Assembly: GCA_002338515.1 (NCBI GenBank)
Contig: DDIL01000002.1
Location: forward strand, 15,371 to 24,367
Length of the DNA stretch: 8,997 nucleotides
Origin: Glaciecola sp. UBA1851
GTDB taxonomy: Bacteria; Pseudomonadota; Gammaproteobacteria; Enterobacterales; Alteromonadaceae
Direction: 5' to 3'
Shown: piece by piece, positions 7,363 through 8,997 of the stretch
Numbering within the stretch: position 1 is the first letter of the stretch
How the letters are laid out: every line of letters starts with the position of its first letter
The notes under the pieces: generated by a model
What the model was told of the DNA's origin: nothing
Database searches by the model: none
What the model saw: the letters and a program-made list of their open reading frames with translations, nothing else
Made by a program: the position numbers and the translations under genes

Positions 7363-7406
7363 GGATGTATAATACAGAAGAGATGCCTGTTACTTTTCAT
7401 CCTTAA
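7359..7406 (+). other. Inverted repeat starting in the flgL stop codon
   Basis: TTAAGGATG (7359-7367) and CATCCTTAA (7398-7406) are perfect 9-bp complements around a 30-nt loop. The loop holds a weak nested pairing, ACAG (7374-7377) with CTGT (7387-7390). The left arm contains the flgL TAA (7360-7362). No T-tract follows, so it is better explained as an mRNA 3'-end stabiliser or a protein site than as an intrinsic terminator. A smaller stem lies further on (7431-7438 with 7446-7453, one G-T pair). The rest of 7407-7570 is AT-rich DNA with no gene or clear signal. Confidence 0.5.
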
Positions 7407-7573
7407 TTTACAATTAACATTTGTTCAATTAATAGGCTAATTTAGAGCTTATTCCCTTAGATTAATCAAAAATTTCAGTTAAATTTATAATTTTAATTCT
7501 TTTTTAAATTCCTAGCTTCCAGCAAAAAAACCTACATTATACAACAGCTAATTCCCAATTATTTTTTAGGGGG

Positions 7574-7593
7574 CGGCAATTTTTTGCCGTTTT
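7574..7593 (+). terminator. Probable intrinsic terminator after flgL
   Basis: CGGCAA (7574-7579) pairs with TTGCCG (7584-7589) around a TTTT loop, and TTTT follows at 7590-7593. The stem is short (6 bp) but GC-containing, and it lies between the end of flgL and the flagellin promoter. This would close the upstream flg operon about 210 nt after flgL and insulate the flagellin unit. The T-tract is short, so termination may be partial. Confidence 0.65.
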
Positions 7594-7628
7594 CAACCTT
7601 AATACGGATATTTTTTGTGAAATTATAT

Positions 7629-7655
7629 TAAAGGGAAATTTATCCTTGTCGATAA
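7629..7655 (+). promoter_or_regulatory. Sigma-28 (FliA) promoter of the flagellin gene
   Basis: TAAAGGGA (7629-7636), an 11-nt spacer, then GTCGATAA (7648-7655). The known sigma-28 consensus of enteric bacteria is TAAAGTTT-N11-GCCGATAA, so the TAAAG core, the spacing and seven of eight -10 bases agree. Transcription should start near 7662, giving a leader of about 130 nt before the flagellin ATG. This makes flagellin a late gene, expressed once FlgM has been exported through the finished hook. Confidence 0.9.
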
Positions 7656-7661
7656 CCATTT

Positions 7662-7793
7662 ACGAGAGAGCCAGTACATATGATTTCGATAAGATGTAAA
7701 TCTTGTAAATCTATGTTCTACATATGTAACTAAATCACCGGAGTAAAGTCCGGCTTGCCAGCCATCGCTGGACTGAGAGTGTAGGAGAGACTT
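7662..7793 (+). promoter_or_regulatory. Structured 5' leader of the flagellin mRNA, with strong ribosome binding site
   Basis: Three hairpins can be drawn in the predicted leader. A long one pairs TACATATG (7675-7682) with CATATGTA (7721-7728) and encloses AAGAT (7691-7695) with ATCTT (7700-7704) around GTAA, a GNRA-type tetraloop. The second is CCGGA (7738-7742) with TCCGG (7749-7753). The third is CCAGC (7758-7762) with GCTGG (7767-7771). After these comes single-stranded purine-rich sequence with AGGAG (7783-7787), 6 nt before ATG 7794. GGA triplets at 7740, 7770 and 7784 would be candidate CsrA contacts. The structures are read from the sequence; their role, in mRNA stability or translational control, is inference. 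Confidence 0.6.
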
Positions 7794-8630
7794 ATGTCTA
7801 TGTTCGTAAATACTAACGTTTCGGCCATGAATGCCCAACGTCAGCTATTCAATTCAAGTAATTCTTTAAATACGTCGTTTGAGCGTTTATCTTCTGGTTT
7901 CAGAATCAACCGTGCTTCTGACGATGCGGCTGGACTGCAAATTACGGATCGTATGACGACTCAAATTAACGGTTTGAACCAAGCTGTTAATAACGCCAAC
8001 GACGCTATTTCATTGACGCAAACCGCTGAAGGAGCGTTAGGTGAAACAACTAATGCGCTTCAACGAATTCGTCAATTAGCAGTGCAATCACAAAACGGTA
8101 TTAATTCACAAGCCGATAGAGATGCACTACAAAAAGAAGTATCAGCACTGAAAACAGAAATATCTCGTATTTCAACTGATACTCAATTCAACAAAACTGA
8201 TATTTTAACGGGTGGCTTTTCAGCTGTATTCCTTGTTGGAGCTAACAGTGGCCAAACCATTTCAGTTAACTTAAGTGCACCTGGCAACAGTTTAACTGGG
8301 TTTTCTGCAACCGGCCTTGCTATTGATGGTTTATCAGTATCTTCAGCAGGTGGCGCATCTGCAGCATTAGCAACACTTGATACAGCTATCTCAGCTGTAG
8401 GTGGTGCAAGAGCTGACTTAGGTGCATTAACCAACCGTTTCCAATCTACTATTAGAAACTTGTCAAACATTGTAGAAAACATGTCTTCTGCACGTTCACA
8501 AATTCTAGATACAGATTTTGCGGCTGAAACTGCCAACTTGACTCGTAACCAGATTATCCAGCAGGCTAGTACAACTGTACTGTCTCAGGCGAATCAGCGT
8601 CCACAGTCAGCACTACAGCTATTAGGTTAG
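7794..8630 (+). CDS. fliC: Flagellin, filament subunit (short polar type)
   Basis: Flagellin polymerises on the FlgK/FlgL junction to make the filament. The protein has 278 aa. The conserved N-terminal D0/D1 part is residues 1-140: FVNTNVSAMNAQRQL, SFERLSSGFRINRASDDAAG (28-47), ANDAISLTQTAEGALGETTN (68-87), LQRIRQLAVQS (89-99), then TQFNKTDILTGG. The C-terminal D1/D0 part is about 190-278: DLGALTNRFQSTIRNLSNIV (208-227), QILDTDFAAETANLTRNQII (236-255), and it ends SALQLLG. The variable centre (about 141-189) is only some 50 residues, Ser/Gly/Ala-rich, so the filament has little or no outer D2/D3 domain. ATG 7794 is chosen over ATG 7800 because AGGAG is 6 nt away. It is transcribed on its own from the sigma-28 promoter. 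The symbol could be fliC or a fla name, depending on the species. Confidence 0.97.
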   Translation: MSMFVNTNVSAMNAQRQLFNSSNSLNTSFERLSSGFRINRASDDAAGLQITDRMTTQINGLNQAVNNANDAISLTQTAEGALGETTNALQRIRQLAVQSQNGINSQADRDALQKEVSALKTEISRISTDTQFNKTDILTGGFSAVFLVGANSGQTISVNLSAPGNSLTGFSATGLAIDGLSVSSAGGASAALATLDTAISAVGGARADLGALTNRFQSTIRNLSNIVENMSSARSQILDTDFAAETANLTRNQIIQQASTTVLSQANQRPQSALQLLG

Positions 8631-8655
8631 ACAGATAACTCCTTCTGAGACCCTA

Positions 8656-8730
8656 CTGTTTGGGGAATGAAGCCAGGAGGTAGTATACTTGCTTTAGCTA
8701 GCCAAACAGCAGAGAGTCCGCTCACTCTCT
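8656..8730 (+). other. Tandem hairpins in the flagellin 3' UTR
   Basis: CTGTTTGG (8656-8663) pairs with CCAAACAG (8702-8709) over a 38-nt loop. One base later AGAGAGT (8711-8717) pairs with ACTCTCT (8724-8730) around a 6-nt loop, so the stems could stack end to end. Neither has a T-tract. They are probably 3' stabilisers of an abundant mRNA, but protein binding or a small RNA from the 3' UTR is possible. Confidence 0.5.
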
Positions 8731-8744
8731 TATACCAGAGCGAC

Positions 8745-8793
8745 TGGCCAGGATTATTTTTATAACCCTGGCCAACCATTTCCTATTTTTTTT
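8745..8793 (+). terminator. Strong hairpin with delayed T-tract, probable flagellin terminator
   Basis: TGGCCAGG (8745-8752) pairs with CCTGGCCA (8767-8774). After one A-C mismatch the stem continues with TTAT (8754-8757) and ATAA (8762-8765) around a TTTT loop. This is the most stable hairpin I see in the window. The T8 tract (8786-8793) starts 11 nt after the stem, which is far for classic intrinsic termination, so it may work with the next hairpin or act as a barrier to 3' exonucleases. Confidence 0.6.
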
Positions 8794-8799
8794 CATATT

Positions 8800-8823
8800 C
8801 TTTAGTTTTTTACTAAAGCTTTT
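8800..8823 (+). terminator. Second intrinsic terminator downstream of flagellin
   Basis: CTTTAGT (8800-8806) pairs with ACTAAAG (8812-8818) around a T5 loop, and T4 follows at 8820-8823 after one C. The stem is AT-rich and weaker than the preceding one. Its right arm contains the TAAAG of the next promoter. Confidence 0.5.
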
Positions 8824-8841
8824 CCTGTGCGTGGACGATAA
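8814..8841 (+). promoter_or_regulatory. Probable second sigma-28 promoter, reading out of the window
   Basis: TAAAGCTT (8814-8821), a 12-nt spacer, then GACGATAA (8834-8841), one base longer than the spacer of the fliC promoter and matching seven of eight bases of GCCGATAA. The 14 bases from the -10 onward agree at 12 positions with those of the fliC promoter (7648-7661 against 8834-8847), as expected for promoters of paralogous flagellin genes. The start point would be near 8848, and the gene would begin beyond 8997. Confidence 0.7.
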
Positions 8842-8847
8842 CTATTT

Positions 8848-8997
8848 TGAGCGGAACATCTAATTATAATATCCACTCAATGCTACATTATAGTTAAGGC
8901 CAACAAGAGCCAATAATATAGTGGTAATAACCAGTACAATAATTAAAGTGTACTTGAGTCATATTACACACTAATCAAAAACAACATAGTGTGCAAA
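8848..8997 (+). promoter_or_regulatory. Structured leader of the next gene, incomplete
   Basis: No gene start with a ribosome binding site is visible here. Three stems are: TAATTATAAT (8861-8870) with ATTATAGTTA (8887-8896, one G-T pair); AGTACA (8933-8938) with TGTACT (8949-8954); and CACACTA (8967-8973) with TAGTGTG (8987-8993). If the promoter at 8814-8841 is real, this is at least 150 nt of structured untranslated leader, comparable to the one before fliC. Confidence 0.4.

Noticed and set aside
7575..7587. Possible sigma-54 promoter (GG ... GC) in the terminator region
   Set aside because: The gap between GG and GC is 9 rather than 10 bases, and the match is a by-product of the CGGCAA/TTGCCG stem.
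8183..8536. 117-codon open frame on the - strand inside fliC
   Set aside because: It lies opposite a conserved flagellin coding region, shows no recognisable domain, and its openness is explained by the codon bias of the sense gene.
7775..8729. Seven-base complement between the fliC leader (GAGAGTG 7775-7781) and its 3' UTR (CACTCTC 8723-8729)
   Set aside because: Seven bases can match by chance over this distance, and the 3' UTR segment already has a better local partner at 8711-8717.
8944..8976. Another TAAAG (8944-8948) as a sigma-28 -35 element
   Set aside because: No GCCGATAA-like sequence occurs at the needed distance; the following bases read ATTACACA.
1..8997. CRISPR arrays, insertion sequences, tRNA or rRNA genes, defence genes
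   Set aside because: I found no regularly spaced repeats, transposase-like frames or recognisable RNA genes; the window is a continuous, ordered flagellar cluster.

Overview
This window is a segment of a polar-flagellum gene cluster from a Gram-negative bacterium, most likely a marine gammaproteobacterium of the Alteromonadales type. The evidence is the P-ring and L-ring genes (which require an outer membrane), the order flgF-G-H-I-J-K-L followed directly by a flagellin gene, the AT-leaning base composition, and a short flagellin ending in a SALQLLG-type C-terminus. The genus is inferred only; no rRNA or other phylogenetic marker is present. All genes lie on the + strand.

Layout. Positions 1-123 are the 3' end of flgF (proximal rod). 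Next come flgG (distal rod), flgH (L-ring lipoprotein), flgI (P-ring, overlapping flgH by 4 bp as ATGA), flgJ (rod cap plus muramidase), flgK and flgL (the two hook-filament junction proteins). Gaps between these genes are about 30-50 bp, except for an unusual 5' end of flgH, so this looks like one operon. The 431-bp gap 7363-7793 holds an inverted repeat at the flgL stop, a likely intrinsic terminator (7574-7593), a sigma-28 (FliA) promoter (7629-7655) and a structured leader of about 130 nt ending in a strong ribosome binding site. The flagellin gene follows (7794-8630). The last 367 bp contain a chain of hairpins and terminators, then a second probable sigma-28 promoter (8814-8841) that fires out of the window, most likely into a second flagellin gene or flaG.

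How they work together. The rod (FlgF, FlgG) crosses the periplasm through the P-ring (FlgI) and L-ring (FlgH) bushings. FlgJ caps the growing rod and opens the peptidoglycan for it. After the hook is finished, FlgK and FlgL form the junction on which flagellin polymerises. The sigma-28 promoter in front of flagellin fits its late expression after FlgM export.

I found no evidence of a novel system, mobile element, CRISPR array or RNA gene. The points worth a second look are regulatory (structured flagellin leader, hairpin-rich 3' UTR, promoter nested in a terminator) or concern protein variants (flgH start, cysteine-free mature FlgI, enlarged FlgK and FlgL).
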